In this document: positions 54,355 to 61,966 of the stretch, in pieces
Position numbering within the stretch: the first letter of the stretch is position 1
Layout of the letters: each line of letters starts with the position of its first letter
DNA from: an uncultured Nesterenkonia sp.
GTDB taxonomy: Bacteria > Actinomycetota > Actinomycetes > Actinomycetales > Micrococcaceae
Reading direction: 5' to 3'
Assembly: GCA_946222885.1 (NCBI GenBank)
Contig: CAMIAK010000011.1
Span: forward strand, 33,151-97,150
DNA: 64,000 bases
The notes under the pieces: generated by a model
The model's database searches: none
What the model was told of the DNA's origin: nothing
What the model saw: the letters and a program-made list of their open reading frames with translations, nothing else
Made by a program: the position numbers and the translations under genes

Positions 54355-55968
54355 TCAGCGCAGGGGGATCCCTGCCGCGGAGACCAGCTCACCGGCCCGG
54401 ACCAGCTCCACCACGGACTCCATCTCCGGCGCCAGATAACGGTCGGTGCCCGGGCCCTCGACGCGCTCGCGCACCTTGGCCCGCACTCCTGCCAGCGCCG
54501 GGGAGGACTTCGACGCCGCGCCGCCGCCGTCGCGCATGTCCAGGGCGCGGGCCGCGGTGAGGATCTCCACGGCGAGCACCCGTTGCAGCCCATCCACCGC
54601 GCGGCGCAGCTTCAGCCCCGCGGACCATCCCATGGAGACGTGGTCCTCCTGCATGGCGGAGCTGGGGATGGAATCCGCCGAGGCCGGCACGGCCAGCCTC
54701 TTCATCTCCGAGACGATGCCCGCCTGGGTGTACTGGGCGATCATGTGCCCGGAGTCCACCCCTGGGTCATCGGCCAGGAAAGGGTTCAGCCCGTGGCTGC
54801 GGTTCTTGTCCAGCATGCGGTCGGTGCGGCGTTCGGAGATGGAGGCGCAGTCGGCGGCGGCGATGGCCAGGAAGTCCAGCACGTAGCCCACCGGCGCCCC
54901 GTGGAAGTTGCCGTTGGACTCCACCCGCCCGTCCGGGGTCACCACCGGGTTGTCCACGGCGGAGGACAGCTCGAACTCCGCCACCTGACGCGCATGGGCG
55001 AGTGTGGCCCGGCCGGCTCCGTGGACCTGCGGGGCGCAGCGCAGCGAGTAGGCGTCCTGCACCCGGGTGAACCGGTGCTCCCCCGATTTCTTCTCCCTGT
55101 CGTGGCCCAGAAAACGCTCCGCGTTTCCCGGGGCCCTGACGTCAGGGGCCCCGCTGATCAGCGGTGAGCCGGCCAGCAGCTCGCGCAGGTTGGCGGCGGA
55201 GTCGATCTGTCCCGGCTGGGGCCGCAGCTCGTGCAGATCCTCGGCGAAGACGGAGTCCGTGCCCAGCAGAGCCTCGATGGTCAGGGCGGCGGCGACGTCC
55301 GCCGTCGTGTAGAGCCGCTCCAGATCCTCGGCAGCCATGAGGAGCATGCCCAGCATGCCGTCCGTGCCGTTGATCAGCGCCAGCCCCTCCTTCTCGGCCA
55401 GCCGGACCGGCTCGATGCCGGCCTCGGCCAGGACCTCTGCGGCCGGGCGCCGGACGCCGGCGGCGTCGAAGACCTCGCCCTCCCCCATCAGTGCCAGGGC
55501 ACAGTGGGACAGCGGCGCCAGGTCCCCGGAGCAGCCCAGCGAGCCGTACTCCCCCACCACCGGAGTGATGCCGGCGTTGAGCAGGGCCGCATAGGTCTGG
55601 GCGACCACCGGACGCACGCCGGTCCGCCCGGTGGTCATGGTGGCCAGCCGGTTGACCATCAGCCCGCGCACCACCTCCCGCTCCACCGGCTGCCCTGAGG
55701 AGGCCGCATGGGAGCGGATCAGCGAGCGCTGCAGCTGGGCGCGCAGGTCCAGCGGGATCTGCTTGGTGGCCAGCGCGCCGAAGCCGGTGGAGACTCCGTA
55801 GTGCGGCACCTCGTCCCCGGCCAGCGCGTCGATGACGGCGCGGGAGCCCGCCATCGCCCGCAGCGCCTCCTCACTGATGCTGATGCGGGCATCCCGGCGG
55901 GCGACGTCGACCACGTCCCGTGCGGCCAGCGGACCGACACCCAACACGACTGAGGCTGCTGCAGACAT
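54355..55968 (-). CDS. hutH: Histidine ammonia-lyase
   Basis: 537 residues from ATG 55968 (AGAGGGA upstream). It has the catalytic Tyr in VPHYGVSTGFGALA and an intact MIO triad Cys-Ser-Gly in GSLGCSGDLAPLSH, plus QDAYSLRCAPQVHGA, NPVVTPDGRVESNGNFHG, SGHMIAQYTQAGIVSE and QEDHVSMGWSAG. It deaminates L-histidine to urocanate for HutU (38485). It is somewhat longer than usual (about 510) because of an extra charged segment near residues 310-330. Transcribed alone; the nested palindrome follows its stop. FAD-oxidase gene 56079 is divergent. Confidence 0.95.
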   Translation of the reverse strand: MSAAASVVLGVGPLAARDVVDVARRDARISISEEALRAMAGSRAVIDALAGDEVPHYGVSTGFGALATKQIPLDLRAQLQRSLIRSHAASSGQPVEREVVRGLMVNRLATMTTGRTGVRPVVAQTYAALLNAGITPVVGEYGSLGCSGDLAPLSHCALALMGEGEVFDAAGVRRPAAEVLAEAGIEPVRLAEKEGLALINGTDGMLGMLLMAAEDLERLYTTADVAAALTIEALLGTDSVFAEDLHELRPQPGQIDSAANLRELLAGSPLISGAPDVRAPGNAERFLGHDREKKSGEHRFTRVQDAYSLRCAPQVHGAGRATLAHARQVAEFELSSAVDNPVVTPDGRVESNGNFHGAPVGYVLDFLAIAAADCASISERRTDRMLDKNRSHGLNPFLADDPGVDSGHMIAQYTQAGIVSEMKRLAVPASADSIPSSAMQEDHVSMGWSAGLKLRRAVDGLQRVLAVEILTAARALDMRDGGGAASKSSPALAGVRAKVRERVEGPGTDRYLAPEMESVVELVRAGELVSAAGIPLR

Positions 55969-56078
55969 ATTCGTCCCTCTTGTTCTCCATGCGGCATGTG
56001 ACCGGCCTCTCACTGAGGCCGGGTTCATCTTCGCAGATCCGGGACGGGACGGGGCCCGGAACACGGCAGAATGGGAGC

Positions 56079-57473
56079 ATGGCTGAGACAACTGGCGCCG
56101 GCGTCGTCGCCGCACTGACCCAAGAACTCGGTGATCTGGTCATCACCGATCTCGCCGTCCGCGCAGAGAAGGGGCGGGACCGCTCCTACCACTCCTGGGA
56201 GCCGCCGCTGGCAGTGGTCCGACCGCACAGCACCGACGACGCGGCGGCCGCAGTCCGTCTCTGCGCGGCCCACGGCGTCCCAGTGGTGCCGCGCGGCTCC
56301 GGAACCGGCCTGGAGGGCGGGTGCAACACGACGGCGCAGAGCATCTGTCTGGACCTCTCCGGCATGGACCAGATCCTCGAGGTCGCCGCCGATGACATGT
56401 ACGCCCGGGTCCAGGCCGGAGTCATGAAGTCGTCCCTCAACGGGACGCTCGCCCCGCACGGCCTGATCTTCCCCGTGGGCCCCGGGGTGGACGCCAGCGT
56501 GGGCGGCATGGCCTCGACCAGCGCCAGCGGCACCACGGCGGTCAGCTACGGCACGCTGAAGGAGAACGTCATCGGGCTGACCGCCGTGCTGGCCGACGGC
56601 AGCGTGATCACCACCGGAGGCATCACCAAGAAGTCTTCAGCGGGCTATGACCTCACCCACCTGCTGGTGGGCGCCGAGGGCACCCTGGGCGTGATCACCG
56701 AGGTCACGGTGAAGGTCCACCCGATCCCGGAGACCGCCCAGGTCAGCGTCTGGTCCCTGCCCACCCTGGCCGCGGCCACGGAGCTGGTGGTGGCCGCGCT
56801 GCGCTCCTCGCTGCGGCTGGCCCGGGTGGAGCTGCTGGACGAGCTGACCATCGGCGCGCTGGCCCGGTACAACGGCATGACGTTCCCGGTCTCCCCCACC
56901 CTGATGGTGGAGTTCGAGGGATCCCCCGATGAGGTCTCCGCGCAGTCGGCCCAGTTCCGCCGGCTGGCCGAGACTCACGCGGCCACGCTCGCCGCCGAGG
57001 CCTCCGAGCCCGCTGAGGCCGGACGCATCTGGCAGGCCCGGCATGACGCCCTGCCCTCGGCCCTGGCGCTGGTCCCCGGCTCCGCGGCGATGGCCTCCGA
57101 CGTCTGCGTGCCGATCTCCCGGCTGGCCGAGTCCGTGCTGGCCGCCAAGCAGGACGTGGAGGAGGCCGGGATCCTGGGCCCCATCGTCGGGCATGTCGGC
57201 GACGGCAACTTCCATGTGGCCTATGTGCTGCCCCCGGGGGATCAGGAGACCTTCGAGAAGGCCAAAGCCGTCAATGAGAAGGTGGTCGCGCGAGCCCTGG
57301 AGGCGGGCGGGACCTGCACCGGCGAACACGGCATCGGCAACGGCAAGATCGCCTCCATGGCCGCCGAGCATGCCGCTGGGATCCCCGCCATGCTGGCGAT
57401 CAAGCAGGCGCTGGACCCGCAGGGCATCATGAACCCCGGCAAGGTGGTGCCGCCGGTTCCGAGCCAGGCATGA
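56079..57473 (+). CDS. FAD-binding oxidase/dehydrogenase (GlcD/D-lactate dehydrogenase type)
   Basis: 464 residues. PCMH-type FAD domain: VVRPHSTDDAAAAVRLCAAHGVPVVPRGSGTGLEGGCN, GLIFPVGPGVDASVGGMASTSASGTTAVSYGTLKENV, KKSSAGYDLTHLLVGAEGTLGVITE; C-terminal oxidase domain with GHVGDGNFHVAYVLPPGD (metal His) and CTGEHGIGNGK and the final LKQALDPQGIMNPGK-like ending. It oxidises a 2-hydroxy acid such as D-lactate or glycolate at the membrane or in the cytoplasm. No iron-sulfur subunit is next to it. The divergent hutH start is 110 bp away. Confidence 0.92.
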   Translation: MAETTGAGVVAALTQELGDLVITDLAVRAEKGRDRSYHSWEPPLAVVRPHSTDDAAAAVRLCAAHGVPVVPRGSGTGLEGGCNTTAQSICLDLSGMDQILEVAADDMYARVQAGVMKSSLNGTLAPHGLIFPVGPGVDASVGGMASTSASGTTAVSYGTLKENVIGLTAVLADGSVITTGGITKKSSAGYDLTHLLVGAEGTLGVITEVTVKVHPIPETAQVSVWSLPTLAAATELVVAALRSSLRLARVELLDELTIGALARYNGMTFPVSPTLMVEFEGSPDEVSAQSAQFRRLAETHAATLAAEASEPAEAGRIWQARHDALPSALALVPGSAAMASDVCVPISRLAESVLAAKQDVEEAGILGPIVGHVGDGNFHVAYVLPPGDQETFEKAKAVNEKVVARALEAGGTCTGEHGIGNGKIASMAAEHAAGIPAMLAIKQALDPQGIMNPGKVVPPVPSQA

Positions 57474-57558
57474 GGCGGGCGGCGGGACACAGACGGGAAC
57501 ATGTCCCTGCGTGACGGACCCGGGACCGCCCCCGGCCGCTGAACCTAGAATGAGGGAC

Positions 57559-58359
57559 ATGCCCAGCTCCCCGTGGAATCCGGGGGCGTATCTGACCTAC
57601 GCCTCGCAACGCACCCAGCCGTTCATCGACCTGCTCCAGCGCGCCCAGCGCCCGGAGGCCGGCACCGTCCTGGACCTGGGCTGCGGCCCGGGCAACGGGA
57701 TGCCGGTGCTGCGCGCCCTGCATCCTCAGGCGCAGATCATCGGGGTGGACGCCAGCGCGGAGATGCTCTCCCGCGCCGCCGAGGCCACCGCAGAGGACGC
57801 CGGCATCCGCTACGTGCAGGCCGATATCCGCACCCTCACCCAGAAGTCGCTGGGGCTGGAGGCCCCGGCCGATCTGGTGGTCTCCAACGCTGCGCTGCAG
57901 TGGCTTCCCGACCACCGCGAGCTGCTCCCGCAGATCATGGAGCTGGTGGCCCCCGGGGGCGCCCTGGCGGTCCAGGTCCCCGGCAACTTCGGCGCCCCCA
58001 GCCACCGGCTGCTGGCCGAGCACGCGGCGAAGCCCGAGTTCGCCCGCCATATCGACCCGGAGACGCTGCTGCAGCCCACTGCCGAGCTGACCGACTACAT
58101 GCTCGACGTCTCCCTGCCCGGATGGAGCGTGGAGGCTTGGGAGACCCGTTACCACCACGTGCTGCACGGCGAGGACCCGGTCTTCGGATGGATCTCCTCC
58201 ACCGCCGCCCGCCCGGTGCTGCAGGCGCTGCCGCAGGCTGAGCGCGAGCAGTTCGTCTCCGGATACAAGGCCGCGCTGCGCGAGGCCTACCCGGAGACCA
58301 GGATCGGCACCATCCTGCCCTTCCGGAGGCTGTTCTTCATCGCCCGCCGCCAGGACTGA
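57559..58359 (+). CDS. tam: Trans-aconitate 2-methyltransferase-like SAM methyltransferase
   Basis: 266 residues from ATG 57559 (GAGGG just upstream; ATG 57550 and GTG 57511 also possible). Motif I VLDLGCGPGNGMPVLR binds SAM; the acidic end of strand 2 is IGVDASAEML, then YVQADIRT and DLVVSNAALQWLPDHRELLPQIMELVAPGGALAVQVPGNF, matching Tam proteins, as do the opening WNPGAYLTYASQRTQPFIDLL and the late FPLRRLFFIARR-like ending. Tam methylates trans-aconitate, a citric-acid-cycle inhibitor. The gene stands alone 85 bp after the oxidase gene. Confidence 0.88.
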   Translation: MPSSPWNPGAYLTYASQRTQPFIDLLQRAQRPEAGTVLDLGCGPGNGMPVLRALHPQAQIIGVDASAEMLSRAAEATAEDAGIRYVQADIRTLTQKSLGLEAPADLVVSNAALQWLPDHRELLPQIMELVAPGGALAVQVPGNFGAPSHRLLAEHAAKPEFARHIDPETLLQPTAELTDYMLDVSLPGWSVEAWETRYHHVLHGEDPVFGWISSTAARPVLQALPQAEREQFVSGYKAALREAYPETRIGTILPFRRLFFIARRQD

Positions 58360-58424
58360 GAGCCGCCTCTCAGAGGGTCCACAGGGAGGCGGCCGTCCAG
58401 GGTGAACCGGTATCCTCGTCGCCT

Positions 58425-59399
58425 GTGACTACCGCCAGCGTCCCCCGCACTCCCCTGGTCATCCTGAGCACCTTCGTGGTGGTCAGCCTTGCGCTGGGCT
58501 GGCTCATCGCCATGCCCCTGGTGCTCATGGATCCCGCAGAGCGGGTGGACGCCCCCATGGAGCTCTACTACAACATCTTCATGCTCTCCCCGGCCCTTGC
58601 CGCGGCCGGCGCCTATCTGCTGGAGCGTCGGCACTCCATCGCCACCCTCTACGGCCACATCAGGGACGACGACGCCGACCGCTTCCGGCCGCAGAACCTG
58701 CCGGATGCGCTGGGCATCACTCCGCTGCGCCCGGTGGGCCGACTGCTGTCCTGGAGCGTGCTGGCGCTGCTGCTGTTCTTCGTCTTCAGCCTGGCTGCGC
58801 TGCCGGTCGGCGGGGCGCTGGGGGTCTATCCCTTCGACAGCTCCATGCCGATCTTCGTGCAGGACCTGGGCTACCGGCTGGGCCATGACCCCACGGAGTT
58901 CATCGCCACCGGACTGATGGTGGAGGTGGGGGTCATCTTCGGCATGGCAGTGGTGCTGGTCTTCCTGCATGCGGGCCAGGAGATGGGCTGGCGCGGCTAC
59001 CTGTATCCGCGGCTTCAGCAGCGCTGGGGCGTGCTGCCCGCCGTCGGGCTCACGGGTGTGGCCTCCGGCCTCTGGTACGCCCCGCTGCTGTCTGTGGGCT
59101 TCTTCTATGACCAGACCGCCCTGTTCGAGGCGCTGGCCCTGATGATCGGCTTCTGCCTGATCATCGGCGGGCTGCTGGCCTGGCTGCGGATGCGCTCGGG
59201 CTCGATCTGGCCGGCGGCCTTCGCCCAGTCGATGATCACCGCGGCGACCATCCTGCACTTCTGGTTCGCGGAGTTCGGCCCGCAGATCGACTTCCGCCAG
59301 GCGACCCTGCAGGGCTGGTCCGGCTGGATCCTTCCGGGTCTGCTGCTGGCCGTGCTGCTGCTGATGCGCCGGAGGGCATTCGCCTTCCCGGTGCGCTGA
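58425..59399 (+). CDS. CPBP-family membrane protein, active site degenerate
   Basis: 324 residues with GTG start and about eight membrane segments. The Abi/CPBP motif region is present: AGQEMGWRGYLYPRLQQRWG aligns with the EExxxR motif but the first Glu is Gln; VASGLWYAPLLS has Tyr where the second-motif His belongs; and WPAAFAQSMITAA has Gln in place of the third-motif His. So peptidase activity of the Rce1 type is doubtful; a role as a scaffold or a different chemistry is possible. It follows the tam-like gene by 65 bp and ends before a strong hairpin. Confidence 0.82.
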   Translation: MTTASVPRTPLVILSTFVVVSLALGWLIAMPLVLMDPAERVDAPMELYYNIFMLSPALAAAGAYLLERRHSIATLYGHIRDDDADRFRPQNLPDALGITPLRPVGRLLSWSVLALLLFFVFSLAALPVGGALGVYPFDSSMPIFVQDLGYRLGHDPTEFIATGLMVEVGVIFGMAVVLVFLHAGQEMGWRGYLYPRLQQRWGVLPAVGLTGVASGLWYAPLLSVGFFYDQTALFEALALMIGFCLIIGGLLAWLRMRSGSIWPAAFAQSMITAATILHFWFAEFGPQIDFRQATLQGWSGWILPGLLLAVLLLMRRRAFAFPVR

Positions 59400-59436
59400 T
59401 CCTGCCCCAGGAGAGACACCGGCCTGAGGAGCAGCA

Positions 59437-59468
59437 CTGAGGCCCGGCGCATACGCACCGGGCCTCAG
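59437..59468. terminator. Hairpin terminator between convergent genes
   Basis: CTGAGGCCCGG (59437-59447) and CCGGGCCTCAG (59458-59468) form a perfect 11-bp stem with a 10-nt loop, between the CPBP gene stop (59399) and the stop at 59510 of the convergent secreted-protein gene. No U tract. The rest of the 110-bp gap shows nothing. Confidence 0.7.
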
Positions 59469-59509
59469 GCTTCCGTTCCCACCAGGTGGGTCTGTGATGA
59501 GCCGGCGGC

Positions 59510-60499
59510 TCAGCCGATCTCCTCCTCCAGCTTCTCCAGCTGGTCGGCGAGGATGTCCTCGAAGTCCTCGATCTCCTCCTGGGAGTCGGCGACGAGCAGC
59601 GCGTGGTTGTTCCCGTAGCTCTGCCCGGCCATGTAGAACCACTGCTCCTCTCCCTGGTTCTCCATGCGGACCTGCACGCCTTCACTGTTCCGCGTGGGCT
59701 GGAACTCGATCTCGGCACCCTCGAAGCGGATGGTGCCGCACTCCTCGACCACGTCCTCGTAGTAGCCCTCGAAGAAGTCGTGCTCTTCGGGTGTGCTGAC
59801 GAGCATGGTGCCCAACTCTGCTTCCCCGTTCTCCGCCTCCGAGGTGACGGCCGCCTCGGCGTCCTCCTCCATCTCATCGATCTCCTGCATGGCGTCCAGG
59901 CAGGCCGGGTCGGCCTCGAGCCCGTCGAAGGCGAAATTCTTATAGAAGCTGCCGCCGGTCATCGTCTCGTCGAAGATCACCTCAGCGCTGCCGGCCTCCC
60001 AGCCGGAGGGGAGCTCGGAGTCTTCCAGGAAGGCGTCCTCCAGCTCCTGGGCACCGAGCGGAGCCTCGAAGCCGTCCTCGGAGGAGCCGGCGTCGTCGTC
60101 ATCCTCTTCGAGGCCGGTCTCCTGCTCGTCCTCATCGAGGTCCTCGTCGTCCTCGTCTCCGAAGCCTTCATCCTCATCGTCGGCATCGTCGAGGGCATCC
60201 TCCTCGTCCTCGTCGGGGCCCTCGATCTCCTCCATCTCCTCGGCGAAGTCCTCGAAGCCTTCGAGATCCTCGAGCTGCTGGACGAGGTCCTCGAGCATCT
60301 CCAGGTACTCCTCCTGGCTGACGCCCTGGGCCGCCGCAGGCTCCGGCGTCGAGGCATGAGCCCCGGCGACGCCGAGGGAGCCGGTCAGTGCGAAGGCCGC
60401 CATCCCCGCGGTGGCCCGGACAGCGGCACGACGGCGGCCGGGGCGACGGGTGCTGTTCTGACGGATGGTCTGGTCGGTCTCGGCGGTGGTGCGGTCCAT
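59510..60499 (-). CDS. Secreted Asp/Glu-rich protein of unknown function
   Basis: 329 residues from ATG 60499 (AAAGGGAG upstream). An N-terminal arginine-rich stretch and hydrophobic segment (RRRAAVRATAGMAAFALTGSLGVAGAHA) form a signal peptide, possibly twin-arginine, cleaved near AHA. Residues about 50-140 are a low-complexity acidic region, nearly all Asp and Glu. The rest is a globular domain with four conserved-looking features: FLEDSELPSGWEAGS, DPACLDAMQEI, VVEECGTIRFEG (two Cys that may pair) and a QSYGNNHALLVADSQEE end. It resembles sensor-type extracellular domains but no family was recognised. Confidence 0.75.
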   Translation of the reverse strand: MDRTTAETDQTIRQNSTRRPGRRRAAVRATAGMAAFALTGSLGVAGAHASTPEPAAAQGVSQEEYLEMLEDLVQQLEDLEGFEDFAEEMEEIEGPDEDEEDALDDADDEDEGFGDEDDEDLDEDEQETGLEEDDDDAGSSEDGFEAPLGAQELEDAFLEDSELPSGWEAGSAEVIFDETMTGGSFYKNFAFDGLEADPACLDAMQEIDEMEEDAEAAVTSEAENGEAELGTMLVSTPEEHDFFEGYYEDVVEECGTIRFEGAEIEFQPTRNSEGVQVRMENQGEEQWFYMAGQSYGNNHALLVADSQEEIEDFEDILADQLEKLEEEIG

Positions 60500-60582
60500 G
60501 GTTCTCCCTTTCGCTCCGCTCTGCCTGCTCCGTACTGTGCGGGAGCAATTTGCTGACGTTTGCAATAGTAAGCATCGGAGAT

Positions 60583-60594
60583 TTGCATATGCAA
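60583..60594. promoter_or_regulatory. 12-bp palindrome in divergent promoter region
   Basis: TTGCATATGCAA is a perfect palindrome in the AT-rich 220-bp gap between the secreted-protein gene (start 60499) and the winged-helix gene (60743). TTTGC recurs at 60549 and 60559 upstream. Candidate operator for the winged-helix protein encoded next. The region also contains the leader ORF at 60720. Confidence 0.45.
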
Positions 60595-60719
60595 CATCAT
60601 GAGTCGGATCGGAGTGAGAAATTCTCGACATACCTGCTTTACACAGGCGACAAAGCAGGGAAACGCCGCTCTCCTACGCTGGTGCCCACAGACAGGAGTG
60701 AACCCAGGGAGGAGCGACG

Positions 60720-60746
60720 ATGGCGCGGAGTGCAGGTGAGCGATGA
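60720..60746 (+). CDS. 8-codon leader peptide ORF coupled to winged-helix gene
   Basis: A strong ribosome site (GGGAGGAG, 5 bp spacing) precedes ATG 60720, not the winged-helix ATG. The ORF encodes only MARSAGER and ends in a TGA that overlaps the downstream start (ATGA at 60743). Translation of the regulator would thus depend on ribosomes ending the leader. Confidence 0.5.
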   Translation: MARSAGER

Positions 60747-61072
60747 CTGAGACCGCGCCCGACGTCGTCGAGAACGAACACTCCCTGCGGATCAGCACCC
60801 GCGCCGGGGAGCTGGAGATCATCGGCAACCAGGTCCGGCTGCCCGGAGACCGTCATGGCCCGGTGCATCTGGCGCCGGGGCCGCTGGCCCTGATGCGCGT
60901 GCTGGTGAAGGCCCAGGGCGCGGTGCTCTCCCGGGACCATCTGCTGACGGTGCTGCCGCACTGCGGCTCCGAACACGCCCTGGAGATGTGGGTCTCCCGG
61001 CTGCGCCGCTCACTGCCGGACCCGGATATGGTCAAGACAGTGGTCAAGCGCGGCTACCGGCTGGCCGTCTGA
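60743..61072 (+). CDS. Stand-alone OmpR-type winged-helix DNA-binding protein
   Basis: 109 residues. After a 45-residue beta-rich start, HLAPGPLALMRVLVKAQGAVLSRDHLLTVLPHCGSEHALEMWVSRLRRSLPDPDMVKTVVKRGYRLAV (cited for the Trans_Reg_C pattern) is the C-terminal DNA-binding domain of OmpR-like regulators. No receiver domain is present, as in the wHTH tail of some actinobacterial uroporphyrinogen-III synthases. Translation is probably coupled to the 8-codon leader. It may control the divergent secreted-protein gene. Confidence 0.8.
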   Translation: MTETAPDVVENEHSLRISTRAGELEIIGNQVRLPGDRHGPVHLAPGPLALMRVLVKAQGAVLSRDHLLTVLPHCGSEHALEMWVSRLRRSLPDPDMVKTVVKRGYRLAV

Positions 61073-61086
61073 GCGAGGCCGGAGCC

Positions 61087-61929
61087 CTACTGGGCCTTCC
61101 GCACGAAGGTCAGGTCGAAGATCCTCCGGCCCACGGTCAGCGCCTTGGACTCGAAGTCGGTGAGCGTGCGCCCGGCGAACCGGGGCGCCCAGCCGCCCTC
61201 GTCGTCCAGGGCATCCTCCAGCGGAAGCGGGTTCGTCTCCTTGCCCAGGCTCTTCGCGTCCAGGTCTCCCAGCCGCACCTCGGTCAGCGGGGACTCCTCC
61301 CCGGACCGCTCGCCGGCATGCGGGTTGGTGAAGTGCTCGGAGGCGGAGATCAGCTCTCGCATCTGCACCGCATAGGAGGACCAGTCGGTCGCCAGCCGCC
61401 AGACGCCGCCCTCGGGCAGCACCCGGGCGGCACGCTCGATGAACTCCTCCTGGACCAGGCGGCGCTTATTGTGCTTCTTCTTATGCCACGGGTCCGGGAA
61501 GAAGATCCACAGCTCAGCCAGGGCGCCGGCGGGGATGAGCCGGTCCAGCACCTCGGGGGCGTTGGCCACGGCCACCCGCACGTTCGTGAGCCCCTCGCGG
61601 CGCAGCCTGCTGGCCAGCTGGGCGGCACCGGGCCGGTAGACCTCCACGGCGATGAAGTCGTTCTCCGGATTGTTGGCCGCCGCATGGGCCACCGCCTCCC
61701 CGGAGCCGGAGCCGATCTCCAGGATCAGCGGAGCCCTGCGGCCGAACTCGGCCTCCCAGTCGATGCTGAAGCCCTCGGCCACGGAGGTGTCGTGGTCGCC
61801 GTGGGGGATGTCCAGCAGCTCCCTGCCCAGCGCCGCGTCCCAGGCCCGCTGATAGCTGGGCTTGAGCCGATTGCTGCGGCGGACGAAGGAGAACGGGTGG
61901 CGGAGGTGCTTGCGCTGATCAGACATCAA
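61087..61929 (-). CDS. trmB: tRNA (guanine-46-N7)-methyltransferase
   Basis: 280 residues. SAM site LILEIGSGSGEAVAHAA, then FIAVEVYRPGAAQLASRL, NVRVAVANAPEVLDRLIPAGALAELWIFFPDPWHKKKHNKRRLVQEEFI, the diagnostic TrmB motif FPDPWHKKKHNKRR, and a C-terminal region ending LTDFESKALTVGRRIFDLTF (normally TxFExR). A longer N-terminus than E. coli TrmB, as common in actinobacteria. It makes m7G46 in tRNAs. Adjacent Met codons at 61929 and 61926. It is 38 bp after the start-distal end of the PBP gene and probably transcribed with it. Confidence 0.95.
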   Translation of the reverse strand: MMSDQRKHLRHPFSFVRRSNRLKPSYQRAWDAALGRELLDIPHGDHDTSVAEGFSIDWEAEFGRRAPLILEIGSGSGEAVAHAAANNPENDFIAVEVYRPGAAQLASRLRREGLTNVRVAVANAPEVLDRLIPAGALAELWIFFPDPWHKKKHNKRRLVQEEFIERAARVLPEGGVWRLATDWSSYAVQMRELISASEHFTNPHAGERSGEESPLTEVRLGDLDAKSLGKETNPLPLEDALDDEGGWAPRFAGRTLTDFESKALTVGRRIFDLTFVRKAQ

Positions 61930-61966
61930 GGCACCAGGATATATGCGACGCCGGCGGCGCCGCGCC

